Shown in pieces: positions 25,898 to 33,915 of a stretch of 64,000 nt of DNA. The DNA comes from Sphingomonas sinipercae. Lineage in GTDB: Bacteria > Pseudomonadota > Alphaproteobacteria > Sphingomonadales > Sphingomonadaceae. Every line of letters begins with the position of its first letter. Position 1 is the first letter of the stretch. The DNA lies in NCBI RefSeq assembly GCF_011302055.1, contig NZ_CP049871.1, positions 1,322,501 to 1,386,500 of the forward strand, read 5' to 3'. The position numbers were made by a program, and so were the translations under genes. A model generated the notes under the pieces. The model saw only the letters and a program-made list of their open reading frames with translations, did not search any database and had not been told where the DNA came from.

Positions 25898-27535
25898 TTA
25901 TTTTTTCGCCGGTTTTTTCGCCGCAGCCTTCTTCGGCTTGTCGGCTTCAACCTTCGCTGCCTGCGCCTTGTTGGCCGGCTCGCTCTTCAGCGGCTTGGCA
26001 GGCTTCGGCGCGTCGGTGGCATCACCGGTGAGCTTGGCCTTGGCCGGCGCAGCCTTGGCGGGAGCAGGCTTCGCCTTCTTGCCCGCGGCTTCCTTCGCGG
26101 CCGGCGCCTCGGCGGCCTGCTTCTTGCCCTTGCCCTTGCCCTTAGGCTTGGCGGCAGCCTCGCCATGGTCATGGCCGCAGCCAGGCCCATGCACGTGGCC
26201 CTCTTCGCTCTCAAGGTCGGCTTCCAGCTCGGCCCGCGTCGCGGTGCGATCGCTCACTTCCGCCTTCGAGAACAAGAAATCGACGACCTTGTCTTCATAT
26301 AGCGGCGCGCGCAGCTGGGCGGCCGCGGCCGGCTCCTGCTGGACATATTCGATGAACCGCTCGCGGTCCTTGTCCTGGTATTGCGACGCGGCCTGCCCGA
26401 TCAGGCGGTTCATTTCCGCCTGCGTGATCTCGACATTGTTGGCGGCACCGATCTCGGACAGGACCAGGCCCAGGCGGACCCGGCGCTCGGCAATCTTGCG
26501 ATATTCGCCGGCATCCTTTTCGATTTCGGCAAGCGCCGCTTCGGAATCCTCTTCATGACCCGCTTCATGGCGAAGCTGCTGCATGATGCCCTGGAATTCG
26601 GCCTCGACCATCGAAGGCGGGACGTCAAAGTCCGAACGCTCGGCAAGCTGGTCAAGCAAGCGGCGCTTCATGTGCGTGCGAGTCAGGCCGTTCAGTTCCT
26701 GCGCCTGCTGGTCGCGGATCAATCCACGCAACTGGTCTAGGTCCTTGAGGCCGAGCTGCTTGGCGAACTCGTCGTCCGCTTTGCCTTCCCCGGCGATCTT
26801 CACGCCCTTCACCGTCACCGCGAAGGTCGCATCCTTGCCTTTGAGATTCTCCGCCGGATAATCTTTCGGGAAGGTGACGTTGACGTCGCGCTGCTCGCCC
26901 GCCTTCGCGCCGACCAGCTGCTCTTCGAAGCCCGGGATCAGCTGTCCCGAGCCGAGCTCGATGGTCATGTCTTCGCCTTTGCCGCCCTCGAACAGCTCGC
27001 CGCCCACACGGCCTTCGAAATCGACGACAACCGCGTCACCGTTTTCGGCCGCCTTGCCCTTCTTGGCGTCGCTCCAGCTCTTGTTCGAGGAAACCAGGCG
27101 CTGGATCTGCTCATCGACGATGGTCTCGTCGGGCTCGATCATCAGGCGCTCCAGCTTCAACCCGTCGATCGACGGAGTCGGGATTTCCGGCAACGCCTCG
27201 AGGCTGACGCTGACTTCGGCGTCCTTTCCGGGCGCGTAAGCTTCATTGAGCTCGACCTGCGGCTGCATCGCCGGGCGCAGCTTCTGCTCCTGCAGCAATT
27301 GCTGGACGCCGTCCTGGACGGCTCGGTTCAGGGCTTCGCTTTGCAGGCTGTCGCCATGCATCTTCTTGATCAGGTTCGGCGGCACCTTGCCGGGACGGAA
27401 GCCGGGCATGCGCACCTGCGGCGCGATCCGCTTCACTTCCTGCTCGACGCGCTGTTCGATGTCCTTGGCGGGGATGGTGAGCATGAAAGCCCGCTTCAGT
27501 CCCTCGTTTTGCGTCTCGACGGTCTTGATTGCCAC
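25898..27535 (-). CDS. tig: Trigger factor with long His- and Lys/Ala/Pro-rich tail
   Basis: Ribosome-associated chaperone and peptidyl-prolyl isomerase. 545 residues: ribosome-binding domain with the GFRPGKVP signature (about 44-51), FKBP-type PPIase domain (about 150-240) and C-terminal chaperone domain. Residues 447-545 form an extra tail: a His/Cys cluster (HVHGPGCGHDHG) followed by about 85 residues of Lys/Ala/Pro repeats, which E. coli trigger factor lacks. The GTG at 27535 is chosen because VAIKTVETQNEGLKR matches family N-termini; the longer frame reads into the tRNA-Leu gene. It heads the tig-clpP proteostasis block. Confidence 0.95.
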   Translation of the reverse strand: MAIKTVETQNEGLKRAFMLTIPAKDIEQRVEQEVKRIAPQVRMPGFRPGKVPPNLIKKMHGDSLQSEALNRAVQDGVQQLLQEQKLRPAMQPQVELNEAYAPGKDAEVSVSLEALPEIPTPSIDGLKLERLMIEPDETIVDEQIQRLVSSNKSWSDAKKGKAAENGDAVVVDFEGRVGGELFEGGKGEDMTIELGSGQLIPGFEEQLVGAKAGEQRDVNVTFPKDYPAENLKGKDATFAVTVKGVKIAGEGKADDEFAKQLGLKDLDQLRGLIRDQQAQELNGLTRTHMKRRLLDQLAERSDFDVPPSMVEAEFQGIMQQLRHEAGHEEDSEAALAEIEKDAGEYRKIAERRVRLGLVLSEIGAANNVEITQAEMNRLIGQAASQYQDKDRERFIEYVQQEPAAAAQLRAPLYEDKVVDFLFSKAEVSDRTATRAELEADLESEEGHVHGPGCGHDHGEAAAKPKGKGKGKKQAAEAPAAKEAAGKKAKPAPAKAAPAKAKLTGDATDAPKPAKPLKSEPANKAQAAKVEADKPKKAAAKKPAKK

Positions 27536-27610
27536 TGTCTGTTGATCCCGTTGATGTTTGCTCGGCAATTCCGCTGCTCGCCAGTCCAACGGACCGGCTG
27601 CGCCGCGAAA

Positions 27611-27695
<85 letters not shown>

Positions 27696-27722
27696 GCGGA
27701 GCTTCTCGATTAGGTGCGCGGC

Positions 27723-27749
27723 CTATAGCAAGGCTGGCTGGCGGAGCAA
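27723..27749 (-). promoter_or_regulatory. Candidate promoter of tRNA-Leu
   Basis: Minus strand CTATAG (27728-27723), about 28 nt before the tRNA-Leu 5' end, with TTGCTC (27749-27744) 15 bp upstream. The -10 matches that of tRNA-Met; the short spacer makes the -35 uncertain. Confidence 0.4.
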
Positions 27750-27815
27750 GGACGCCCGCGCCGGACTGCAACTTCCTCACGCGGAACCGCGTTTCCTAGT
27801 CAGAGGAGAGCAATC

Positions 27816-27965
27816 ATCACCCAGGAACAGCCAAGCCCCGGCCAACCGGCCGAGCCGTCGGAAACTCCGCCTGAAACGCCACCGGTCCAGCCCGATATCG
27901 ACGTGCCGGCACCGACCCAGCCGGACACCAGCCCCAGCCCGACCCCAATCTCGCCGACCGCCTAG
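27816..27965 (+). CDS. Small proline-rich protein with apparent ATC start
   Basis: A 49-residue frame (xTQEQPSPGQPAEPSE..., ending PTPISPTA) with 15 or so prolines and many Glu, Asp, Thr and Ser residues, likely disordered. A strong AGAGGAG ribosome-binding site (27803-27809) stands 6-7 nt before codon ATC at 27816, exactly where an ATG would be expected, and no ATG, GTG or TTG occurs in the reading frame at the right distance. Either translation starts at ATC, or the start codon has been lost and this is a recent pseudogene. It ends 1 nt from the stop of the convergent lipoprotein gene. No function can be suggested. Confidence 0.4.
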   Translation: MTQEQPSPGQPAEPSETPPETPPVQPDIDVPAPTQPDTSPSPTPISPTA

Positions 27966-27966
27966 C

Positions 27967-28587
27967 CTAGCGCCTCAGGCGCGCCGACGCGGCCATCGCT
28001 TCGAAGTCGCGAAGCGTGTCGGCATAGTAATGGGAGCGCGCGGCATCGAGCATGATCAGGTAAAGCCGGCCGTTCACGACTGCGCCTACGGCACGGCCGC
28101 GCCGCCACAGTTCGTCGCTGTCGAGATGTTCGAAGTCGAGTTGGAAACCATTGACGCCGAGGAACTGGCGCGGCGCCAGCGCCAGCGTCTTGAAGTCGAC
28201 CGCGCCGCCACGGACCCGGTACGCGCTTTCCAGCATCGAGACGATTTCCGGCGCGGTCATGTTCGAGCGGAACATCGGCACTTGCTGGCTATCGCTGCTG
28301 CGCTGTCGAACCAGCGTCCGGCGATCGGGAAGGCCGGCGATGAACATCATGTCGTCGAGCAGCGGACCATTGAGGGTCCAGTCCTCGACATATGGGACGT
28401 CATCGAAGAACAGCCGCCGCTGCTTGTTCCAGGCGCGCGGCGGAATGACGGTCATCGAACCGTTGCCGACGTTCACCGGCCGGACCGGGACCGCGGTGTA
28501 GAGCCCGAAGCCTCCCCCTTCGCCGCCGACGGAGGAGCAGGCCGACAGGGTGAGCGCGGTCGCCGCGACAAGAACGAACTTTTTCAT
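27967..28587 (-). CDS. Putative lipoprotein, unknown function
   Basis: A 206-residue protein with a lipoprotein signal (MKKFVLVAATALTLSAC, lipobox LSAC, C17). The mature part begins with a Gly-rich stretch, then a mixed alpha/beta domain with RVPMFRSNMTAPEIVSMLES and DFKTLALAPRQFLGV; I do not recognise it. It is the third gene of an operon behind the lipoprotein and M48 protease genes, 14 nt after the latter, so it probably acts with them in the periplasm or at the outer membrane. The ATG at 28587 is chosen because it produces the lipoprotein signal. Confidence 0.7.
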   Translation of the reverse strand: MKKFVLVAATALTLSACSSVGGEGGGFGLYTAVPVRPVNVGNGSMTVIPPRAWNKQRRLFFDDVPYVEDWTLNGPLLDDMMFIAGLPDRRTLVRQRSSDSQQVPMFRSNMTAPEIVSMLESAYRVRGGAVDFKTLALAPRQFLGVNGFQLDFEHLDSDELWRRGRAVGAVVNGRLYLIMLDAARSHYYADTLRDFEAMAASARLRR

Positions 28588-28601
28588 GCAGATTTGCTCC
28601 A

Positions 28602-29819
28602 CTAGCCGACCATCGCGCGGATGTAGGGTGCGTCCGGCGCGGTCGGGTTCATCGTCAGGTAGCGGGACAAGACGACGCGCCCTTCCGCCGTGCGACCCTG
28701 CTTCATCAGCGACAGGCCATGCCAACGCCAGGCATCGGCGGGCGCATCGGGATAGGCCACCGCCACGGCATAGCTTTGCGCCGCGCGAATATCGTCGCCC
28801 GGCCGATTGCGAAGCCGCCACACTTCGCCTTCGTAAAAGCGGAGCAGGCCGTTCCAGCCGTCCTGGGCAAGCGTGTTGATCACATACTGGCTGGCGCCCG
28901 GATCGTTGAGCTTGACCTGGTCGTCCAGGATCATCTGCCGGATCGGCGCGATCGCCTGCAGGTATTGGGCCCGGCGACTGTCGTAGGACCGTCCCGGCAC
29001 CATCAGCTCCGCCGCCGTGATGCGCAGGTCGCGCATCCGGGTTTCAGGCAGCGGGTGGGTCTGGAACAGGGACAAGTCGCGCTCGCGCGGCTTGCGGCGA
29101 TATTTGGCGCTCAGGTCTAGCTCGCCAATCAGCTGCTGCCAGGTATTGGCCATTTCGACCGGCGGATAACCCGCATCGGCCATCAGCCTCGCACCCATCG
29201 CGTCCGCTTCCGCTTCCAGTTCGCGGCTGTAGCGAAGCAGCGACAGGATGGCGCCGAATTGCGCCAGCTGGGCGATGTCGCCGGTGTACACCCCGGCCCC
29301 GGCGCCGCCGATGCCAAGCGCCAACGACCCGATCGCGAACAGGTCGCTCTTGCGCTTCATGTCGCGCCACTGGCGGATCATGTGGCGGCGCAGGAAGTGC
29401 GCGGATTCGTGGGCGATGACGCCGGTCAGATGGGCCTCGTTCCGCATCCGCAGGATCAGGCCAGAAAACACGACCGCAAAGCCGGTCGGGAACATCATCG
29501 CGTTGAATTCGGGCACGCGCACGACATAGATGCGCATGTCGCGAGCGGCCGGGCCTCCGACCTTGCCGATCAGGTCGCGGACATAACCGTCGACACCCGA
29601 CCCCTTGATCACCAGGTTCGACCCGGCGATCTCTTCCTCGACCCGTTCGACCTGCTGCCAAAGCCCCTTCTCATCCGCGTCGGTCGGCCGGTAACCGGGG
29701 CCGATCAACGGCACCATGTCCTGCGGTCGGATCCGGGCGTTGGCGACACCGGTTGCAAGGGAAGCGGTCAGCGCTCCGCCTGCGGCCAGAATGCCCCGGC
29801 GGGAAATCTCGCCGTTCAT
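28602..29819 (-). CDS. M48-family zinc metalloprotease, probably Tat-exported
   Basis: A 405-residue zinc protease of the M48 (BepA/YfgC-like) type. Zinc ligands H137 and H141 with catalytic E138 (HESAH) and third ligand E202 (SRELEAEAD) are present. The N-terminus has twin arginines and a mild hydrophobic stretch (ISRRGILAAGG..., cleavage near GVANA), suggesting Tat export; the C-terminal third is TPR-like, as in BepA, which controls outer-membrane protein assembly quality. The ATG overlaps the upstream lipoprotein stop (ATGA), so this is the middle gene of a three-gene envelope operon. Confidence 0.87.
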   Translation of the reverse strand: MNGEISRRGILAAGGALTASLATGVANARIRPQDMVPLIGPGYRPTDADEKGLWQQVERVEEEIAGSNLVIKGSGVDGYVRDLIGKVGGPAARDMRIYVVRVPEFNAMMFPTGFAVVFSGLILRMRNEAHLTGVIAHESAHFLRRHMIRQWRDMKRKSDLFAIGSLALGIGGAGAGVYTGDIAQLAQFGAILSLLRYSRELEAEADAMGARLMADAGYPPVEMANTWQQLIGELDLSAKYRRKPRERDLSLFQTHPLPETRMRDLRITAAELMVPGRSYDSRRAQYLQAIAPIRQMILDDQVKLNDPGASQYVINTLAQDGWNGLLRFYEGEVWRLRNRPGDDIRAAQSYAVAVAYPDAPADAWRWHGLSLMKQGRTAEGRVVLSRYLTMNPTAPDAPYIRAMVG

Positions 29820-30595
29820 CGGGCCTGTCCCTGTTGCTGCTGACGGATCGCACGGCCCGGCTTCATCCGCCCGAGCAACCGCTCAACCATTTGAGCAGCC
29901 CCCTGCGGCGTGCGGATATCGCCAAACGTGACGCCGGGAAGCTGGCTTCCGGTCTTGACCACGTTGAACCACACGACCTCACCGGAACGAAGGTCGACGA
30001 GCGACGCGTAAGCAAGCTGGTTGCTGCCGCCGCTCGGCGCGCAAAAGCCGATGATGCAGCCCGCGATGCCGACGACTTGCAGCGCCGTCCTGCCGCCCGA
30101 CGCGCGATTGTCCTCGGCATGCATGAACAGCATGTAGTCGTAGCCGGATTTCTGGCCGAGCTGCAGCGCCTGCTCGCCGAGCGTCCAGTCGAGACCTTTG
30201 CCCCGCTTGGTGGGCAGGGCGAGGCCGGAATATTTGTGCAGGACGATCGATTCGGCGACGACCTGGTTCAGCCGCTCAACGTCGGCCACAAGGTTGGCGT
30301 CGACGCCCGGCACCTGGGTGCGCCGCTCGGCGACGAGCAAGCGGCCGCCGCGCGCGCCTTGCTGGGCTCGAAGCGCGGCGGCGATGTTCGCCCGCGCCTG
30401 CTCGGTCCAGTCGGCCCGCGGCTGGGACATTCCCCCGGTCGTCAATTCGTTCACACTGACGTCGGGACGAAGCACCAACAGCCTGAAATCGCCTTGCGGC
30501 GGCGTGAACTGCAGGTCGGCATATTGCCGCGTCTCGACGCAGCCCGCCGTGGCAAGTGTCAGCGCCGCAGCTGACGCGATCGCGAATTTGCGCAT
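29816..30595 (-). CDS. Lipoprotein with CsgG-like features
   Basis: A 259-residue lipoprotein (signal MRKFAIASAAALTLATAGC, lipobox ATAGC, C19). The body has a predicted alpha/beta layout including a GYDYMLFMHAED strand, a glycine/hydrophobic segment (ALQVVGIAGCIIGFCAPSG) that could insert in a membrane, and ASLVDLRSGEVVWF, which resembles the 'activity in strand-turn-strand' part of CsgG/LpoB-like proteins. This is a fold-level impression only. First gene of the operon with the M48 protease and a second lipoprotein; preceded by an AT-rich inverted repeat. Confidence 0.65.
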   Translation of the reverse strand: MRKFAIASAAALTLATAGCVETRQYADLQFTPPQGDFRLLVLRPDVSVNELTTGGMSQPRADWTEQARANIAAALRAQQGARGGRLLVAERRTQVPGVDANLVADVERLNQVVAESIVLHKYSGLALPTKRGKGLDWTLGEQALQLGQKSGYDYMLFMHAEDNRASGGRTALQVVGIAGCIIGFCAPSGGSNQLAYASLVDLRSGEVVWFNVVKTGSQLPGVTFGDIRTPQGAAQMVERLLGRMKPGRAIRQQQQGQAR

Positions 30596-30664
30596 TTCAA
30601 AGATCTCCCCACCGCGAACGCGCGAGCGCCGCCGCTGTGCCTTTCTCGCAATAGCGCTGAACGC

Positions 30665-30692
30665 TTGATTAAGAAAAGTCCATGTTAATCAA
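30665..30692. promoter_or_regulatory. AT-rich inverted repeat between the phosphatase and lipoprotein genes
   Basis: TTGATTAA (30665-30672) and TTAATCAA (30685-30692) are perfect inverted repeats 12 bp apart, inside the 110-bp gap after the phosphatase gene and before the lipoprotein operon. In this GC-rich genome an AT-only dyad stands out; it could be an operator or part of a promoter for the operon (minus strand). Confidence 0.45.
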
Positions 30693-30705
30693 TGAAATGA
30701 GCCGC

Positions 30706-32346
30706 TCAGCAGCGCGCCCAGGCAACTTCGACAAGGCACTCGCCGTCGAGCGTAGCCGGCTCGATGGGAAGGCCAATGGACGCCGCGAGCGTCGGCATGA
30801 TGGCGGTGGTCGAGACGGCCCGGGTGGGTTGCTTTGGCGCCAGGCCCGACGTCCAGAAGACGATCGGCACTCTGCGATCATAATCCCATGGCGTGCCATG
30901 GCTGGCGATGTAGGTGCCGACACCGCTGGCTAAGCTGACATTCGGTTTCGTCACGACATAGAAATCGCCTGACCGTTCGGGATCGAACGAGGCGCGCACC
31001 CGCTGCAGCACGGACCAGCGGGACGGATCGCCGGACGGCATCGGTGTGCCTTGGATCTCGTCCCTTGAATAGACCGCGAACACCTGCGGATGCGCGCGAT
31101 AGGCAGCAGTCGCCGCGGCAAGCACGCGGGCACGCTGGGCGCCGGACAGCTTGCTGCTGATAAATTGGTCGCCGGTCGGCCCAAGCGATTCTAGGACCTT
31201 GCCGCCAATGCCGGTACGGTTCGAAACCTGCCGCCCGATCGCATCGACGGTCAGCGCCGGGTCGATGGTCTGCGCGTCGGTGACGCCTCGGGCCCGCAGC
31301 CGCTCGGGAAAGTCCAACCCGCCGTGGTCGGCGGTCAGGACGACGTTGTAGGCGACACCCCAGCGATCGAGCTGACCGAAGAAGTCGCCGAGCGAACGGT
31401 CAAGCGCAAGCAGGTTGAGGCACATCTCCTGCCCACCGGAACCGAGGCTGTGCCCGACATAGTCGGTTGCCGACAGCCCGATCGAAAGCACGTCGGGTGC
31501 CGCGTCGCGGCCAAGCTTCATCTCGCTGACCAGGCCCGCCGCCAGGGCCAGCACTGCACCGTCCAGGCTGGGCGAAGCGCGAAAGGCGGTCTTGTCCCCG
31601 GGCACGCGGGCAAAGGTGCCGTTGCCGACTGTCCTCCCCCCAACTTGGAACGGTTGCGCTCGGCTCGCACAATACGGAGCCGTCTGCAGTCCCGGCTGGC
31701 CGGCGGCGATGCTCGCTTGGACCGCCGCGTTTACCGGCGCCACCACTTTGGGCACGGGTGCGCTCGCAAGGTCGGTGACAAAGCGGTCGCTGCTCCAATA
31801 CCAGCGCTGGTCGGCTGAATGCCCGCTCATCATCACCGCCGCGCGGTCCTTGCCGGCGACGGCGACATTTTGACTGTCGGGCGAACGTTGCTTGAGCAGG
31901 TCGCCAAGGGTCGGCGCCTTCAAATGCGCCGGCGACACCGTGTAATTGCTGGAGCTCGACCGGGGGACCGTCTCGTCTTCAGCGCAATAAAGAGTCTTGT
32001 CAGGCCGGGTCGCCCTGGCGCTGAACCAGTCGTTGGCGACGATGCCGGTGCGTGCTGGCGATGCCCCGGTAAGGATCGTCGAATGGCCGGGACACGTTTC
32101 GGTGGCCGCATGCGCCTGGTAGCCGTTGCGGAACACCGTTCCCTCGCGCGCCAACTTGCCGAGCCCGCCGGTGAACTGACCCTGATACTGATCGAAGAGG
32201 TCGGCGGAAAACTGATCGACGGAGATGGCGATGAGCAGGCGGGGCGCCGACGATGCCGGAGCGGCAGCCGTGCCCGATTGCGGCTGAGCGTTGGAGGCTG
32301 TGCCCGCCAGGGCCGTTACCGCGAGGGCAAGAACGAACTTACGCAT
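30706..32346 (-). CDS. Secreted alkaline phosphatase, SPAP/PafA type
   Basis: Periplasmic or secreted phosphate monoesterase of the alkaline phosphatase superfamily. 546 residues with a signal peptide (about 1-20). The nucleophile is T84 (ATETCPGHST); metal ligands appear in ISVDQFSADL, SATDYVGHS, TADHGG and SHGTPWDYDRR. The K166-D-R168 pair and N105 correspond to the phosphate-gripping residues that mark PafA and the Sphingomonas enzyme SPAP as monoesterases, as opposed to phosphodiesterases. The ATG at 32346 is chosen for the clean signal; a start 5 codons upstream is possible. The pit transporter is 7 kb away, with no visible shared control. Confidence 0.9.
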   Translation of the reverse strand: MRKFVLALAVTALAGTASNAQPQSGTAAAPASSAPRLLIAISVDQFSADLFDQYQGQFTGGLGKLAREGTVFRNGYQAHAATETCPGHSTILTGASPARTGIVANDWFSARATRPDKTLYCAEDETVPRSSSSNYTVSPAHLKAPTLGDLLKQRSPDSQNVAVAGKDRAAVMMSGHSADQRWYWSSDRFVTDLASAPVPKVVAPVNAAVQASIAAGQPGLQTAPYCASRAQPFQVGGRTVGNGTFARVPGDKTAFRASPSLDGAVLALAAGLVSEMKLGRDAAPDVLSIGLSATDYVGHSLGSGGQEMCLNLLALDRSLGDFFGQLDRWGVAYNVVLTADHGGLDFPERLRARGVTDAQTIDPALTVDAIGRQVSNRTGIGGKVLESLGPTGDQFISSKLSGAQRARVLAAATAAYRAHPQVFAVYSRDEIQGTPMPSGDPSRWSVLQRVRASFDPERSGDFYVVTKPNVSLASGVGTYIASHGTPWDYDRRVPIVFWTSGLAPKQPTRAVSTTAIMPTLAASIGLPIEPATLDGECLVEVAWARC

Positions 32347-32355
32347 TGGACACCC

Positions 32356-32432
32356 CGTCATTGCGAGCGAGCGAAGCAATCCGGCTTCACAACGCCCTCG
32401 ATTGCCGCGTCGCTGCGTCCTTCGCAATGACG
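32356..32432. repeat. REP-like palindromic element
   Basis: A 77-bp imperfect palindrome: it begins CGTCATTGCGAGCGAGCGAAG and ends with the inverted CTGCGTCCTTCGCAATGACG. The TCATTGCGAG core is a known type of repetitive extragenic palindrome in several bacterial groups. It fills the space between the phosphatase start and the gatB stop (1 nt away). Only one copy is seen in this window. Note it lies where a phosphatase promoter would be. Confidence 0.65.
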
Positions 32433-32433
32433 C

Positions 32434-33915
32434 TTAGGAGTCCAGCTTCGCCCGCAGCTGCTCGTTGACCAGTTTCGGGTTAGCCTTGCCCGCCATCGCC
32501 TTCATCACCTGCCCGACGAAGAAGCCGAACAGCGCCTCCTTGCCCGCCTTGTACTGCGCCACCTTGTCGCCGTTGGCGGCGAGAACCTCATCGATCCTGG
32601 CGTCGATCTCGCCGGTGTCGCTGGTCTGCTTCAGGCCACGCTCCTCGACGATCTGCGAAGCGCCCTGCCCGGTCTCCAGCATGATCTCGAAGACCTGCTT
32701 GGCCAATGTCCCCGAAAGGGTGCCATCGGCCACCAGTGCAAGCAACTCGGCCGCCCGCCCCGGCGTGACCGGGCCAGCGTCGATCGTCTCGCCGCGCCGG
32801 TTGAGCGCTCCGAACAATTCGGCGACCACCCAGTTCGCAGCCTGTTTAGGTTCGGCACCGGCGGTCAGCAGCTGGTCGAACCAGGCGGCCGTCTCTACTT
32901 CCGCCGTCAGCACGCCTGCATTGTAGGGCGTGATGCCTTGCGCTTCGTACCGCCGCCGCTTGGCGTCCGGCAGCTCCGGCAGGCTGGCTCGGCATTCCTC
33001 GACGAACGCCTCGTCCAGCTCCAGCGGGAGCAGGTCGGGGTCGGGGAAGTAGCGGTAATCATGCGCATCTTCCTTCGACCGCAGAGTCCGCGTCTCCCCC
33101 TTGTCGGGGTCGAACAGCCGCGTTTCCTGGGCGACCGCGCCGCCATCTTCGATCAGTTCGACCTGGCGCCGCGCTTCATGCTCGATCACCTGCATGACGA
33201 AGCGGACGCTGTTGACGTTCTTGGTTTCGGTCCGGGTGCCTAGCTCGGCGCCCGGCTTACGCACGCTGACGTTGACGTCGGCGCGCATTGAACCTTCTTC
33301 CATATTGCCGTCGCACGACCCGACGTAGCGCAGGATTGCTCGCAGCTTCCGCAGATAAGCCCCTGCTTCAGCAGGCGAACGCATGTCCGGGCGCGACACG
33401 ATTTCCATCAGCGCGACACCGGCGCGGTTGAGGTCGACGTAGCTCATCGTCGCGTGCTGGTCGTGCATCAACTTGCCCGCGTCCTGCTCGACGTGGATCC
33501 GCTCGATGCCGATGGTCTTGGCGCTGCTCTCGTCCTGCTCATCCAGCAGGACCTCGATTTCGCCCTCCCCGACCAAGGGATGGAACAGCTGGCTGATCTG
33601 ATAGCCCTGCGGCAGGTCGGCGTAGAAATAATTTTTCCGATCGAACCGGCTCCACCGGTTGATCTTTGCATCGAGGGCCAGGCCGGTGCGCACCGCCTGG
33701 CGGATGCACTCGCGGTTCGGGACCGGCAGCATCCCGGGCATCGCGGCGTCGATCAGCGACACCTGCGTGTTCGGCTCCGCACCGAAGGCGGTCGCCGCGC
33801 CGGAGAACAGCTTGGACGCAGTAGCGGTGATCTGTGCGTGGACTTCAAGGCCGACCACGACCTCCCACTCGCCAGTCTCGCCCTTGATTCGGAAAGGCGC
33901 GCTTGCGTCAGCCAT
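32434..33915 (-). CDS. gatB: Asp/Glu-tRNA amidotransferase subunit B
   Basis: tRNA-binding, ATP-dependent kinase subunit of the GatCAB transamidosome, which converts Asp-tRNA-Asn or Glu-tRNA-Gln to the amidated forms. 493 residues: cradle domain with the GLEVHAQ start and metal-site region ([12 protein letters not shown]), then the C-terminal YqeY-like tail domain (about 345-493). The ATG at 33915 shares one base with the gatA stop (TGATG). Third gene of gatC-gatA-gatB. Confidence 0.97.
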   Translation of the reverse strand: MADASAPFRIKGETGEWEVVVGLEVHAQITATASKLFSGAATAFGAEPNTQVSLIDAAMPGMLPVPNRECIRQAVRTGLALDAKINRWSRFDRKNYFYADLPQGYQISQLFHPLVGEGEIEVLLDEQDESSAKTIGIERIHVEQDAGKLMHDQHATMSYVDLNRAGVALMEIVSRPDMRSPAEAGAYLRKLRAILRYVGSCDGNMEEGSMRADVNVSVRKPGAELGTRTETKNVNSVRFVMQVIEHEARRQVELIEDGGAVAQETRLFDPDKGETRTLRSKEDAHDYRYFPDPDLLPLELDEAFVEECRASLPELPDAKRRRYEAQGITPYNAGVLTAEVETAAWFDQLLTAGAEPKQAANWVVAELFGALNRRGETIDAGPVTPGRAAELLALVADGTLSGTLAKQVFEIMLETGQGASQIVEERGLKQTSDTGEIDARIDEVLAANGDKVAQYKAGKEALFGFFVGQVMKAMAGKANPKLVNEQLRAKLDS

